A stretch of 64,000 nucleotides of DNA from Neobacillus sp. PS3-40 (GTDB taxonomy: Bacteria > Bacillota > Bacilli > Bacillales > Cytobacillaceae). Made by a program: the position numbers and the translations under genes. The stretch is taken from contig NZ_CP133266.1 of NCBI RefSeq assembly GCF_030915485.1, forward strand, positions 496,001 to 560,000, read 5' to 3'. Numbering within the stretch: position 1 is the stretch's first letter; every line of letters begins with the position of its first letter. Below are positions 1 through 8,787 of this stretch, piece after piece. Below the pieces are notes generated by a model. It saw nothing but the letters and a program-made list of their open reading frames with translations. It did no database searches and was not told the DNA's origin.

Positions 1-695
1 GGTTTTTAGACTAGGTACGAAAAACAATAATCTATGCGAAAACAGCCTTCAATAAAGAACTTACGTTCAACTAATAAATAATAAAAAAAGTGGTGAAATC
101 AATGTTTAAGCCAAAAGAGTCTAGTCAAAATGAATATGAATTTGTATCTATTGTTGAATTAGTACCTGATGACCATCTACTTCGTTTGATTGATAAATAT
201 ATTGATTTTTCGTTTCTTCTAGAAAAAATCCGCCAATATTACAGCGATGATAATGGACGCCCAACTGACCCACTTATTCTTTTAAAATGATATTTATTGG
301 TTATATTTATGGCATTCGTTCTGAACGCCAACTAGAAAGAGAAATTAGAACAAACGTTGCCTATCGCTGGTTTTTAGGTCTAAAATTCAAGGACTCTGTA
401 CCTCATCACTCAACGATTAGTTGGAATCGTCAACACCGTTTTAAGGATACTACTATTTTTCAGGAGATTTTTGATGAGATTGTACTTCTAGCAATAAATC
501 ATTAAGATGGTTGGCGAACGTGTTTTATTTACGGATTCTACACATTTAAAGGCAAATGCAAATAAAAACAAGTTTACGAGACAAGAAGTGGAAGTAGATA
601 CTCGAGAATATTTTGAAATCGCTTATCTAAATCTGGAAAAATACTTTATAAATTTAGAAAGGAAAAAATTGAGCGAAGCTTCGCAGACTCAATAG
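1..695 (+). pseudogene. Decayed IS1182-type transposase, 5' portion only
   Basis: Remnant of an IS1182-family (DUF772-type) transposase. Three consecutive fragments in different frames (90-290, 287-505, 507-695) together read like the N-terminal 190 or so residues of this family: a start near MFKPKESSQNEYEFV, the IYGIRSERQLEREI segment, PHHSTISWNR and then LFTDSTHLKANANKNKF. Full-length proteins are about 450 residues or more, so the C-terminal catalytic part is missing. Frame changes lie near 288 and 503. Bases 1-50 upstream look like the element's left end: the stretch ending TCTATGCGAAAACAGCCTT recurs near 48012-48032 in another remnant. It is certainly non-functional in this form. Confidence 0.85.
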
Positions 696-787
696 AGCTG
701 CATGGGCTTCGCTATTGCCGGTTACGGGGATTGAAGAATACATCCGAGCAGGCTCTCCTTACTGCCGCATGCCAAACTATAAAAAAG

Positions 788-829
788 ATTGCAACACATT
801 TAGCTAAATTCGAAAAAGTGTGTTGCAAT
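788..829. repeat. 11-bp inverted repeat
   Basis: ATTGCAACACA at 788-798 is repeated in inverse orientation at 819-829 around a 20-nt loop. It lies between the transposase remnant and the GC-rich repeat. There is no T-run after it, so it is not an obvious terminator; it may be a scar or mobile-element end. Confidence 0.5.
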
Positions 830-837
830 ACTTTAAG

Positions 838-990
838 TTGATTTACCACCTGTTGATTGGAGCGGAGGGCACTCGACTCCTGCGGGATATAGAGGTCACT
901 GGAGACCCGCAGGCGGTAAAGCCGAGGAGGCTTCAGGACCTCCCCGCGGAAAGCGAGTGCCTGGAGCGGAAATCAACAGGCCCATTTGCA
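838..990 (+). repeat. GC-rich Bacillus interspersed repeat
   Basis: A noncoding element of a type common in Bacillus intergenic regions. It starts near TGTTGATTGGAGCGGAGG, has a middle with CTCCTGCGGGA and GACCCGCAGG, and ends near GGAGCGGAAATCAACAGG. The outer arms TGTTGATT...AATCAACA are inverted repeats, so the RNA would fold. It is much richer in GC than its surroundings. A truncated opposite-strand copy lies at 23882-23926. The 70-codon open frame across it (820-1032) is fortuitous. Confidence 0.7.
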
Positions 991-1202
991 GGGAGCTTTG
1001 ATAAATTTGGTATTCGGATTCTGAGAAAATAAAAATTGCCGAGAAAAATACCCCTTTCTCGACAATCTGCGGCACAGTACAGTGTACTGTGCCATTTTAA
1101 TTACAAAAACTTTTGCAAAATAAGGTGCGATTATGTTCATTTTCGAATACGATTAAGGTTTTGCGCCGGGACACAGACCTGTTAATTTACTTACCGTTTT
1201 TA

Positions 1203-1292
1203 TTATTCTTTCATCATTTTATTAAACATAAATGAAGTTGTTACCATAGCCAGCCCAAACAATGCAAACATAAGATAAAATCCGTAATCCAT
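1203..1292 (-). CDS. Small membrane ORF, 29 residues
   Basis: A 29-residue open frame starting MDYGFYLMFALFGLAMV and ending NKMMKE. It has one hydrophobic segment (residues 4-22) and a short charged tail, which suits a single-pass small membrane protein. The ATG follows GGGGTGAAAAA, a plausible ribosome binding site. It stands alone between the repeat at 838 and the asnS terminator. I do not recognise a family and infer no function. The site before the start and the clean membrane-helix pattern argue for a real gene, but length alone makes chance possible. Confidence 0.45.
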   Translation of the reverse strand: MDYGFYLMFALFGLAMVTTSFMFNKMMKE

Positions 1293-1662
1293 TTTTTCAC
1301 CCCTTCATACCTTTTTTTGTTGCTTATATTACAGCATTGGCACCAATTAGTTTACCTATTTAGATATAATTACTTTGCTAATGATTCCTAATTATTGTTA
1401 TTTACTAACACTTTTTTCTTCCTTGGTAAGGCAGTTATAGACAGATTGTTAAACTTATTGAAATTACCTGGCATTTTACTTTCTATGCAATGTCCTACCA
1501 TAATTATAACATTCCTTGAAACTTAAGACCAAGTATTTAACTATATTAACAACTTGAAAATACCACTTTCGACTTTTATCTGTTGGATCAATTTTACCGC
1601 TTATTCTCTACTCTTTGATATTTAAGTTAGAGCCAAAAACATTCAAAAGTCGGTCTATATTA

Positions 1663-1706
1663 ATAAAAAAATGACTATCGAATTGATATACAATTCAATA
1701 GTCATT
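1663..1706 (-). terminator. Rho-independent terminator of asnS
   Basis: A 16-bp stem (1670-1685 with 1691-1706) with a 5-nt loop, followed on the minus strand by a run of T. It lies about 50 bases after the asnS stop. Confidence 0.85.
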
Positions 1707-1755
1707 TTTAGTGTAAGTGCCAACTTATTACCAATATGGTCAGTGTTACTTTTTA

Positions 1756-3150
1756 TTAAAATTCTGCATTACCAGTTGTTCTTGGGAATGGAATAACATC
1801 GCGAATATTAGTCATTCCAGTTAAGTACATAATTAATCGTTCGAAGCCAATCCCATAACCTGAGTGTTTCGTGCCACCATATTTTCGTAATTCTAGGTAC
1901 CACCAGTAATCCTTTTCATCCATACCAAGATCGTTTATTTTGCCGGTCAGAATATCCTCACGTTCTTCACGTTGGCTTCCGCCAATTAGTTCTCCTATTC
2001 CAGGAACGAGCAAATCGGTTGCTGCAACTGTTTTCTGATCTTCATTTAAGCGCATATAGAAGGCTTTGATCTCTTTCGGATAATCCGTAACAAAGACTGG
2101 TCTTTGAAAAACTTTTTCGCTTAAATAACGTTCGTGTTCAGTTTGTAGATCTAAGCCCCATTCGACCGGATAGGCAAATTTTTCTTCTGCATTTTTTAAA
2201 AGCTCAATAGCTTCAGTATATGTTACACGTCCAAAACTTGCATCGTGAGCCTTATTTAAACGCTCAAGTAATCCTTTATCAATAAAGCTATTAAAGAAAG
2301 CCATTTCTTCAGGTGCTTGTTCTAGTACATATGAAATAACATATTTCACCATATCTTCAGCAAGATCCATAATATCTGGAAGCTCAGCAAAAGCTAACTC
2401 TGGTTCAATCATCCAGAACTCAGCTGCATGTCTAGCTGTATTGGAATTCTCTGCTCTAAAAGTTGGTCCAAAGGTATAAACATTTCGGAAGGCTAAAGCA
2501 TATGCTTCTGCAGACAATTGACCACTAACAGTCAAATTCGTTTCTTTATTAAAGAAGTCCTTGGTTGCATCCACTTTTCCTTCTTCATTTTTTGGAAGGT
2601 TGTCTAGATCAAAGTTAGTCAAACGGAACATTTCACCTGCACCTTCCGTATCACTGCCAGTAATGATTGGAGTATGAACATAAACAAAGCCTTTATCCTG
2701 GAAAAATTTATGAATAGCATAAGAAGCTAAAGATCTTACACGGAATACAGCCGAAAATGTATTCGTTCTAGGGCGTAAATGAGCGATAGTTCGTAAATAT
2801 TCAAATGAATGCTTTTTCTTTTGTAATGGGTAGTCGACATTTGAGCTTCCCTCTATCACAATATTCGTTGCTTTAATTTCAAATGGTTGCTTCGCTTGTG
2901 GAGTCAAGATAAAATCGCCCTCCACAAGAATCGTCGAGCTGATTGGAAGCTTTGTAATATCTTTAAAATTCGCTAGTTGTTCATCAAAAACGATTTGTAC
3001 TCCTTTAAAGAAGCTACCATCATTTAATTCAATAAAACCAAATGTCTTTGAATCACGAACTGTTCGTATCCAGCCTGACAATTGAACCTTTTGATCGATA
3101 TAGCTTTCGGAATTTCTATACAAATCCTTGATTAAAGCTTTTTTCATCAT
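1756..3150 (-). CDS. asnS: Asparaginyl-tRNA synthetase
   Basis: Class II aminoacyl-tRNA synthetase charging tRNA-Asn with asparagine in the cytoplasm. The 464-residue protein has an N-terminal OB-fold anticodon-binding domain (about 15-110, with [14 protein letters not shown]) and a class IIb catalytic core. Motif 2 appears as [22 protein letters not shown] and motif 3 as [15 protein letters not shown]. The ATG ATG pair follows AGGAGG closely, so either could start. At 464 residues it is of the longer AsnRS type, with an insert around [14 protein letters not shown] rather than the roughly 430-residue form I associate with B. subtilis. It has its own promoter and a hairpin in its leader. Function is secure. 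Confidence 0.95.
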   Translation of the reverse strand: MMKKALIKDLYRNSESYIDQKVQLSGWIRTVRDSKTFGFIELNDGSFFKGVQIVFDEQLANFKDITKLPISSTILVEGDFILTPQAKQPFEIKATNIVIEGSSNVDYPLQKKKHSFEYLRTIAHLRPRTNTFSAVFRVRSLASYAIHKFFQDKGFVYVHTPIITGSDTEGAGEMFRLTNFDLDNLPKNEEGKVDATKDFFNKETNLTVSGQLSAEAYALAFRNVYTFGPTFRAENSNTARHAAEFWMIEPELAFAELPDIMDLAEDMVKYVISYVLEQAPEEMAFFNSFIDKGLLERLNKAHDASFGRVTYTEAIELLKNAEEKFAYPVEWGLDLQTEHERYLSEKVFQRPVFVTDYPKEIKAFYMRLNEDQKTVAATDLLVPGIGELIGGSQREEREDILTGKINDLGMDEKDYWWYLELRKYGGTKHSGYGIGFERLIMYLTGMTNIRDVIPFPRTTGNAEF

Positions 3151-3181
3151 TAAATCCTCCTATTACCTATGTAAAAAAAAT

Positions 3182-3207
3182 GAAAAAACCTCCCACCCTA
3201 AGGGAAG
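3182..3207 (-). terminator. Terminator-like hairpin in the asnS leader
   Basis: Read on the minus strand, CUUCCC pairs with GGGAGG around a UUAGGGU loop and is followed directly by six U, only about 30 nt before the asnS start. It may be an attenuator. The sequence AGGGUGG resembles the first half of a T-box core, but the transcript from the promoter at 3268-3296 would have only about 110 nt before the gene and I see no T-box stem I or specifier loop. Confidence 0.5.
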
Positions 3208-3267
3208 AAAGGTAAATTTCGTAGTAACAACTAAATTATTCGTTATTTTTACTTTTATCCCTTCAAT

Positions 3268-3296
3268 ATTATATAAAATTCATTCAAATAAATCAA
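3268..3296 (-). promoter_or_regulatory. Sigma-A-type promoter for asnS
   Basis: On the minus strand: -35 TTGATT (3296-3291), 17-bp spacer, -10 TATAAT (3273-3268). Predicted transcription start is near 3261, giving a leader of about 110 nt that contains the hairpin at 3182-3207. Confidence 0.7.
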
Positions 3297-3432
3297 TTTC
3301 CTACAAGAAATTAACGATAATCTGCCTTTTCATTAAAAATAAATATACTTTTCAGATAAATCAGCAGGAAAATTTAGGATGTTCGTCGAATAAATTAATT
3401 GAATTTTAATTTCTTGATTGAGGAGGGTTCTT

Positions 3433-3663
3433 GTGGACAAAATTTCTTGTCTTGCTTTCATCCTGTATCAGTCTTCTAAAAGCCAAGAGATAAAAGAAAA
3501 GGCCATTCAATTATTGAATGGCGATATAACACTTCGTGAATTGAAAAGGAATTGTACTATTCAACCTCATCTTGTCATCGCTGAAGGTTTATTGAAAAAG
3601 AATAAAATTGATAAAAATCAGGTTCAAGAATTCATTGAAGAGTTTATGCTAATTGAAGCTTGA
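3433..3663 (+). CDS. Small conserved-looking protein of unknown function
   Basis: A 76-residue soluble protein, MDKISCLAFILYQSSKSQEI onward, predicted mostly helical and charged, ending EFIEEFMLIEA. The GTG at 3433 is chosen because AGGAGGG lies 6 bases before it; the TTG further upstream would overlap that site. It is transcribed alone and followed by a good terminator at 3699. I do not recognise the family. The strong ribosome binding site and terminator support a real gene. Confidence 0.65.
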   Translation: MDKISCLAFILYQSSKSQEIKEKAIQLLNGDITLRELKRNCTIQPHLVIAEGLLKKNKIDKNQVQEFIEEFMLIEA

Positions 3664-3698
3664 ATAAGGAATTGAAACTTCTCCAAGAGTGTTTCAAC

Positions 3699-3725
3699 AA
3701 AACTCGGCACTGGCCGAGTTTTCTT
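3699..3725. terminator. Bidirectional terminator
   Basis: AAAACTCGGC (3699-3708) pairs with GCCGAGTTTT (3713-3722). T-rich on the plus strand for the small gene ending at 3663, and A-rich upstream so it can also serve the convergent acetyltransferase gene. Confidence 0.8.
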
Positions 3726-4201
3726 TAGCTTACTTCACATATCCTTTTCTCGTAACAAATAATTTCTTTATTATGTTGCCCTGCAACTGTTTTAAAGGAA
3801 CGAAATCCTAGAGACTCCCAGAAGGTTTGTGCCCTCTCATTACTTTCTAAAACCCCTAAGCGTACATGTTCTAGCCCTTGCTGAACCATCCATTCTTCAT
3901 AAAGAAGATAAGACTGAAATCCAAAACCATATCCTTGGTAGTTGCTATGAATCATTAAAAGGCCCAGCCATGGATAATGATCTTTTGGATTTTTCTCCAT
4001 AAAATCGATGATACCGATATAGGTGTCATCTAGCTTAATAAATACACTTAAGGTGTCTTCATTGAGAAATTCAATCTCTATCTCTGTTAACGTTCGATCC
4101 CCTCTACCATTTTCAAGCACATTATATTGCGAATTTGAATTCACTATTTCATGTGCAATGAAAAGTGTTTCTTTCGTTATTTCTTCAAAAGATATTGTCA
4201 T
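3725..4201 (-). CDS. GNAT family N-acetyltransferase
   Basis: A 158-residue acetyl-CoA-dependent N-acetyltransferase; the substrate cannot be told from sequence. The GNAT fold is shown by the acceptor-side strand IGIIDFMEKNP, the pyrophosphate-binding region after IHSNYQGYGFGFQSYLLYEEW (Q-x-x-G-x-G/F type), and the C-terminal NERAQTFWESLGF segment typical of the family. A GTG directly before the ATG is also in frame; GAGG lies 5 or 8 bases upstream of the two. Convergent with the gene at 3433. Confidence 0.8.
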   Translation of the reverse strand: MTISFEEITKETLFIAHEIVNSNSQYNVLENGRGDRTLTEIEIEFLNEDTLSVFIKLDDTYIGIIDFMEKNPKDHYPWLGLLMIHSNYQGYGFGFQSYLLYEEWMVQQGLEHVRLGVLESNERAQTFWESLGFRSFKTVAGQHNKEIICYEKRICEVS

Positions 4202-4256
4202 CACAATTTCCTCACAGACTTTTAAATATTAAAAGTTTAGATTACTCCTCAGAGTT

Positions 4257-6590
4257 CTAGATCTCCATTTCATAGGTTTCAATCGGTACATCCTTAATTA
4301 GCGGACTAATCCCATCAGTTGCAAACATATGCAATACATGCATGGCTCTTGTACAAGCAGTATAGAACAATTTCCGCTCTCTTTCCCTTCTATACTGTGA
4401 GCTATCATATAGAATAACAGCATCAAATTCAATCCCTTTTGCAAGATAGGCCGGAATAACAAGAATGCCTTTTTCATACGAAATAGTGCCTTTTTCAATC
4501 AAATGGATCGGAATCTCCTTCCGAAGTGTGTCAAAAACAGTTTTGCTTTCAGTTGCTGTTCTGCAAATAACCGCAATCGTGCGATGCCCATCATTTTGGA
4601 GCATTTGAATTTTCCGAACCACTTTTTCATTAAGAGAGCAAGCAACTTCAACCAATGTGATGGTTGGCTTTTGACCTTCACGATTGAAAGGCTCAATTTC
4701 CCGCCCACCTTCAATCAAACTACTTGTAAATTCCACAATTGGTTTAGTTGATCGATACGTTTTGGTCAAATAGAATGATTCAACATCCTCACCATCAAGC
4801 GAAAAATCAGTAAGAACAGTCGCAGCGCCCGTAGCGCCAGAAAAAACTGCCTGATTAAAATCACCCAGGAGCGTCATTCTGCTATAAGGAAAAAGCATTT
4901 GAATAGTAGCAAACTGGAACGGTGAATAATCCTGAGCTTCATCAATAAAAATATGACGAATGGCAGTATTTGATTTCCGCCCCTCCAATAAATCCTGCAA
5001 ATATACAAATGGTGTTGCATCTTCATAGCATATTTTCATATCTTCTAATGCTTCAATTGTCTGATTAGAGATCTTATCCCAGTTGGAAGGGAAAGATGGA
5101 TCCTCTACACCTATTTCTTCAAAAAGCTGCTGATAGATTGAAGCAATATCTATAAACTTTAACTTTTTGACCTTGGCAAATAACGGTTTGAATTTTTGCT
5201 TCACAACCATATCTGCCAGTAGTTTTTGTTCCTTTTCAAAATCGTCAAATGATTTTTCCGTAAAAGAATCCTTATCCTGGAGCTGGTTGTACGCCTCTAT
5301 AAAGTCTTCTTTTCCAAGAAATTGTAATTCTTCCTCCACCCATTCTTTCGTCCGTTCCTGTTTTATTCTCCTTTTTAATCCCTTTAACAGCCACTCTTTT
5401 ACAAGTTTAATCCGATTTGGAATCGAAAAATTCTCATCTAGTGCATAAAAGTATTCTTGTATTACTTCTTTGGAAAAGATTATTTCTTTTCTAAAAATGA
5501 GATCTTTAAAAATCATTCCTTGTTTCGATAAACGTAACACATAATCATCTATTTGTTTTTTAAATTGAAGGCTCGCTTTAAAACGAATTCCCTCCAACCG
5601 AGTATCATAGTTTGCATCATGTTCCATTGAAAGCAAAAACTCCATTTGCTCAAATGGATCCTCCACATCAAATTCTTTTCCCAGACGCTTATTCAAGTAT
5701 TCCTGAAAGGTTGACTGTTGCATATTTTCTTCGCCAAGCTCTGGAAGTACAGTTGCAACATAGCTATTAAATAGTGGATTGGGTGAAAAAAGCATAATAT
5801 TTTCAGACTTGATTGTTTTCCTGTAGCGGTATAACAAGTATGCAATTCGTTGGAGCGCTGCCGATGTCTTCCCACTTCCAGCTACACCCTGAACGATTAA
5901 AAGTTTACTTTTTTCATTCCGGATAATTTGATTTTGTTCTCGTTGAATCGTCGCAACAATACTCTTCATTTGTGTACTCGCGTCATTTCCAAGGACCTCT
6001 TGAAGCATTTCATCACCGATCGTTACTCCCGTGTCGAACATCCCATTTATTTTTGCGGATTTAATAATAAACTGCCTTTTTAACTCCATTTCTCCTTCAA
6101 TTATTCCCTCAAGTGTCTCGTACCGAACAGGTCCAGGAGCAAAATCATAATAAAGGCTTGAAATAGGTGCACGCCAGTCATATATTAAAAAATTCTCATC
6201 ATTTTTATCCATAAATGAAGCAACACCAAGATAAACCTGGTCCGTTGTCTGTTCCCCTTTTTCCAAAATATCGATTCGGCCAAAATATGGAGAATCCTTT
6301 AGTCTACCGAGTGTTTTCAACTGATTATCATTCTGTTTATGTGTCCGCTCTCGCTCGGAAAGTAATTCAGCCTGCTGCTTTAGGCTTGCGGCTGTTTCAA
6401 TAATATCATCCTCGCTACTAAAGTCGACAGTAACATCATTCCAAAATGTTTTGCGAATTTCGAGAATATCTGAGCTAATATGACCAACATACCTTTTTAT
6501 ATTAGTAGCTTTATAACTAATTTCTTCGATTACTTTGTCTACACGTTCCTGCTCCATTTTCCATTCGTTACGTTTCATTTCGCTCATCAA
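4257..6590 (-). CDS. helD: RNA polymerase recycling helicase HelD (UvrD/Rep-like)
   Basis: A superfamily 1 ATPase that in B. subtilis binds RNA polymerase and helps release and recycle stalled enzyme. The 777-residue length matches that protein. The N-terminal coiled-coil arm covers about residues 1-110. The Walker A motif is QGVAGSGKTSAALQR (about residue 235). Further helicase motifs are IFIDEAQDYSPFQF (Walker B), LLGDFNQAVF, the YRST motif and the C-terminal FYTACTRAMHVL segment. It is a single-gene unit read away from the terminator at 6751. Nothing odd is seen. Confidence 0.93.
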   Translation of the reverse strand: MMSEMKRNEWKMEQERVDKVIEEISYKATNIKRYVGHISSDILEIRKTFWNDVTVDFSSEDDIIETAASLKQQAELLSERERTHKQNDNQLKTLGRLKDSPYFGRIDILEKGEQTTDQVYLGVASFMDKNDENFLIYDWRAPISSLYYDFAPGPVRYETLEGIIEGEMELKRQFIIKSAKINGMFDTGVTIGDEMLQEVLGNDASTQMKSIVATIQREQNQIIRNEKSKLLIVQGVAGSGKTSAALQRIAYLLYRYRKTIKSENIMLFSPNPLFNSYVATVLPELGEENMQQSTFQEYLNKRLGKEFDVEDPFEQMEFLLSMEHDANYDTRLEGIRFKASLQFKKQIDDYVLRLSKQGMIFKDLIFRKEIIFSKEVIQEYFYALDENFSIPNRIKLVKEWLLKGLKRRIKQERTKEWVEEELQFLGKEDFIEAYNQLQDKDSFTEKSFDDFEKEQKLLADMVVKQKFKPLFAKVKKLKFIDIASIYQQLFEEIGVEDPSFPSNWDKISNQTIEALEDMKICYEDATPFVYLQDLLEGRKSNTAIRHIFIDEAQDYSPFQFATIQMLFPYSRMTLLGDFNQAVFSGATGAATVLTDFSLDGEDVESFYLTKTYRSTKPIVEFTSSLIEGGREIEPFNREGQKPTITLVEVACSLNEKVVRKIQMLQNDGHRTIAVICRTATESKTVFDTLRKEIPIHLIEKGTISYEKGILVIPAYLAKGIEFDAVILYDSSQYRRERERKLFYTACTRAMHVLHMFATDGISPLIKDVPIETYEMEI

Positions 6591-6750
6591 ATCACCATCC
6601 TGAAAAATTTTTAAGAATTTTAATTGACACTAACGAAATAATATGATAATGTTAATATAGGATATTTATAATAATAATTACAAAACATTTCAAACTAACT
6701 ATTATCATATCACGCACTCTGTATTTTTACAAGTGTGTTTTATTACGCAA

Positions 6751-6776
6751 AAAACGCCATTATGGCGTTTTTTTTC
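6751..6776 (-). terminator. Rho-independent terminator
   Basis: AAAACGCCA (6751-6759) pairs with TGGCGTTTT (6763-6771), a 9-bp stem with a 3-nt loop. It lies just beyond the stop of the membrane protein gene at 6779. It is A/T flanked on both sides and could work in both directions. Confidence 0.75.
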
Positions 6777-6778
6777 GT

Positions 6779-7627
6779 TTAAAGATCTTTCTTTCTTCCA
6801 TAAACCAACTTTTGATAAAAAATCGCAAGTACAGTCATAATCGAAAAAAAATAGGTGCTCTCCAGTTTTGTAAGTTTACTTTTAAGAAGGTTACATGTAA
6901 AAAGGAGTTTATCGAAGCCAAATCTAATGACAAGTAAGCTTAACCAAGAAATCCATCCATTTTTAAACCTGATTAAATAGGTTGAAATGAATGAAACGAC
7001 TAAAGTATATAGTGGAACAATAATAAAATGTTCATTCCAAGAATGATACCTGCCAATTCCAAATTTGATTTTTCTTAGCTTTGCTAAAACAAATAACAAA
7101 TTTATCCCAGTAACAAAAGTCATGTTATACAACGTCACTAACTGCACAAATCTATTTCCTTTGCAAAGCTGTTTATACCAAAAGTCACTTAGTTTAAAGT
7201 ATCCTGGCATCAGTATGAAAGTATAAACTGTTTTCCACCAATTATGTCGGTACACCCCTAATCGTATGAAAACCTCCTCCACTACTGAAAAATATACGCT
7301 AAACAATAGCTTAACTTTCCATCCAAACTGAAAAGTTGTTATAAAAATTGCTGAAAATGGAATAAAAATGCCTTGTGATAAAATAGCTCCAAATATATTG
7401 TCAAATTTTCGCATTTTGAAAACCTTGGGTCTATACACATATGCCTTAAAAAGATTAAGTACAAAATATTCAAATATATAGGCGAACCCAATATTCGACA
7501 TTAAATGGGCAAATAACAATTTTCGATTTCTATTTTTATAGAAGGAATATCCTAATATTCCAGAATGAATGATAAATAAAACGAGAAAGGGAATATTCTT
7601 CTTTTTCAGCCGTTTCAACTCAAGCAC
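6779..7627 (-). CDS. Multi-pass membrane protein of unknown function
   Basis: A 282-residue protein with about seven hydrophobic segments. It begins with the basic stretch LELKRLKKKNIPF and has acidic/aromatic loops, including a VVEEVFIRLGVYRHNWWK motif around residues 128-145. Basic residues between helices are frequent. The general pattern resembles uncharacterised Bacillaceae integral membrane families (CBO0543-like), but I cannot place it with certainty. It is a monocistronic unit ended by the hairpin at 6751. Confidence 0.6.
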   Translation of the reverse strand: MLELKRLKKKNIPFLVLFIIHSGILGYSFYKNRNRKLLFAHLMSNIGFAYIFEYFVLNLFKAYVYRPKVFKMRKFDNIFGAILSQGIFIPFSAIFITTFQFGWKVKLLFSVYFSVVEEVFIRLGVYRHNWWKTVYTFILMPGYFKLSDFWYKQLCKGNRFVQLVTLYNMTFVTGINLLFVLAKLRKIKFGIGRYHSWNEHFIIVPLYTLVVSFISTYLIRFKNGWISWLSLLVIRFGFDKLLFTCNLLKSKLTKLESTYFFSIMTVLAIFYQKLVYGRKKDL

Positions 7628-7873
7628 TCATTTCTTTAAGTGGGTTTTGTTTGTTTAGTATCTGTTGATTAGCGAAATATTATAAGCGTCCCTCCTTCTT
7701 CTCTTTACTTTTCACTTAAATCAACCTAAATCCAAAATTATTTGAATATTTTCTGAATATTTTTCGAAAAACGATTGACAAGATGTTACATACGACATAT
7801 AATTACTTTGAATTAAGTTATTTTAAATTCGAGATAAATAAATTAAGACTATTTAAGTGGAGGAGAAATAAAA

Positions 7874-8407
7874 ATGACAAGAACAAAATGGGCAATTGAC
7901 GCAGCACATAGCAGTGTAGATTTTTCGATTCGTCACATGATGATTGCAAATGTAAAGGGTACTTTTCAAAATTTTAGTGCAATTGTTGAGGCAGATGTAA
8001 CAGATTTAACTTCTGCAAACATTGAATTTACGGTTGAACTCTCAAGTATTGATACACGTAACAAAGATCGTGATGGTCACTTATTATCAGCTGATTTCTT
8101 TGATGTTGAAAAATATCCATCAATGACTTTCCATTCAACCGATATCCAAAAAGCGGATGAGGGCGAATATAATGTAACAGGTGAATTATCTTTACACGGT
8201 TTTACAAGACCAGAAACTTTCACGGTAACATTTGAAGGTCAAGGAAAAGATCCATGGGGAAATGAAAAAGTTGGCTTTAGTGCAAAAGGATCAATCAATC
8301 GTGCTGACTTTGGCTTAACATGGAATTCTGCTCTTGAAACTGGTGGCGTTCTAGTTGGCGATAAAGTAAAAGTAAACCTTCAAATCGAAGCATCTAAAGC
8401 AGAATAA
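7874..8407 (+). CDS. YceI family lipocalin-like protein
   Basis: A 177-residue YceI-domain protein. The family forms an extended beta-barrel that binds long isoprenoid or amphiphilic lipids. Family marks are WAIDAAHSSVDFSIRHM near the start, TSANIEFTVELSSIDTRNKDRDGHLLSADFFDVEKYPSMTFHST in the middle, and DFGLTWN...LVGDKVKVNLQIEA at the end. It has no signal peptide, so it is predicted cytoplasmic, unlike periplasmic Gram-negative members. AGGAG precedes the ATG by 8 bases. Followed by a repeat and a terminator at 8565. Confidence 0.9.
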   Translation: MTRTKWAIDAAHSSVDFSIRHMMIANVKGTFQNFSAIVEADVTDLTSANIEFTVELSSIDTRNKDRDGHLLSADFFDVEKYPSMTFHSTDIQKADEGEYNVTGELSLHGFTRPETFTVTFEGQGKDPWGNEKVGFSAKGSINRADFGLTWNSALETGGVLVGDKVKVNLQIEASKAE

Positions 8408-8408
8408 T

Positions 8409-8557
8409 AAAAGAATTCGCGATTAGAGTGCCCTTTAAGGTGATGACAGAGGCGTCGTAGAAACTTGCACGCTCGTTCAAGCCGTGTCATGCGGCACTCA
8501 CCTGTCTGGGTCATCCTTACCGTTGCTTGCATGTAACATTTATGGATATTAATTCTG
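8409..8557 (+). repeat. Dispersed intergenic repeat, copy A (variant)
   Basis: Its 3' part, ATTTATGGATATTAATTCTG followed by TATAGCTAAAAAA, matches copies at 13729 and 23963. Its first part (CGATTAGAGTGCCC, GACAGAGGCGT) is related to the copy at 23963 but carries an insertion or divergence. It ends where the terminator at 8565 starts. Confidence 0.6.
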
Positions 8558-8564
8558 TATAGCT

Positions 8565-8606
8565 AAAAAAGACAGCTCCTACTTTACTTCGGGAACTGTC
8601 TTTTTT
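8565..8606 (+). terminator. Terminator downstream of yceI
   Basis: GACAG-CTCC pairs with GGGA-ACTGTC around 8571-8600 and is followed by six T on the plus strand. Confidence 0.75.
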
Positions 8607-8740
8607 CATCTTACTGTACAGATATTCCGGTTTATCTATTAACTTCCAATTATATTTCTTCTTCCAATTGACGGACCATTTTTTCACTTAAATTAAATAA
8701 ATTATTTGTTTTTGCGTAGGTCCGCCCTTTTTCTTCAAAC

Positions 8741-8775
8741 AAAAAACGCTCTCCACTTTTCGGAGAGCATTTTTT
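8741..8775 (-). terminator. Terminator of the ferritin-like gene
   Basis: GCTCTCC (8748-8754) pairs with GGAGAGC (8762-8768); on the minus strand it is followed by a T-run. The region 8640-8745 on the minus strand also holds an open frame without a start. Confidence 0.8.
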
Positions 8776-8787
8776 GTTTGCTGTTGC

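Noticed and set aside
820-1032. 70-codon open frame on the plus strand
   Set aside because: It runs across the GC-rich interspersed repeat, which is open in several frames by composition; no ribosome binding site.
3128-3409. 93-codon plus-strand frame over the asnS leader
   Set aside because: Overlaps the asnS start, promoter and hairpin, low-complexity K/I/F-rich translation, no ribosome binding site.
3150-3420. T-box riboswitch upstream of asnS
   Set aside because: Only AGGGUGG and a terminator-like stem are present; no stem I, specifier loop or full 14-nt T-box, and the leader is too short.
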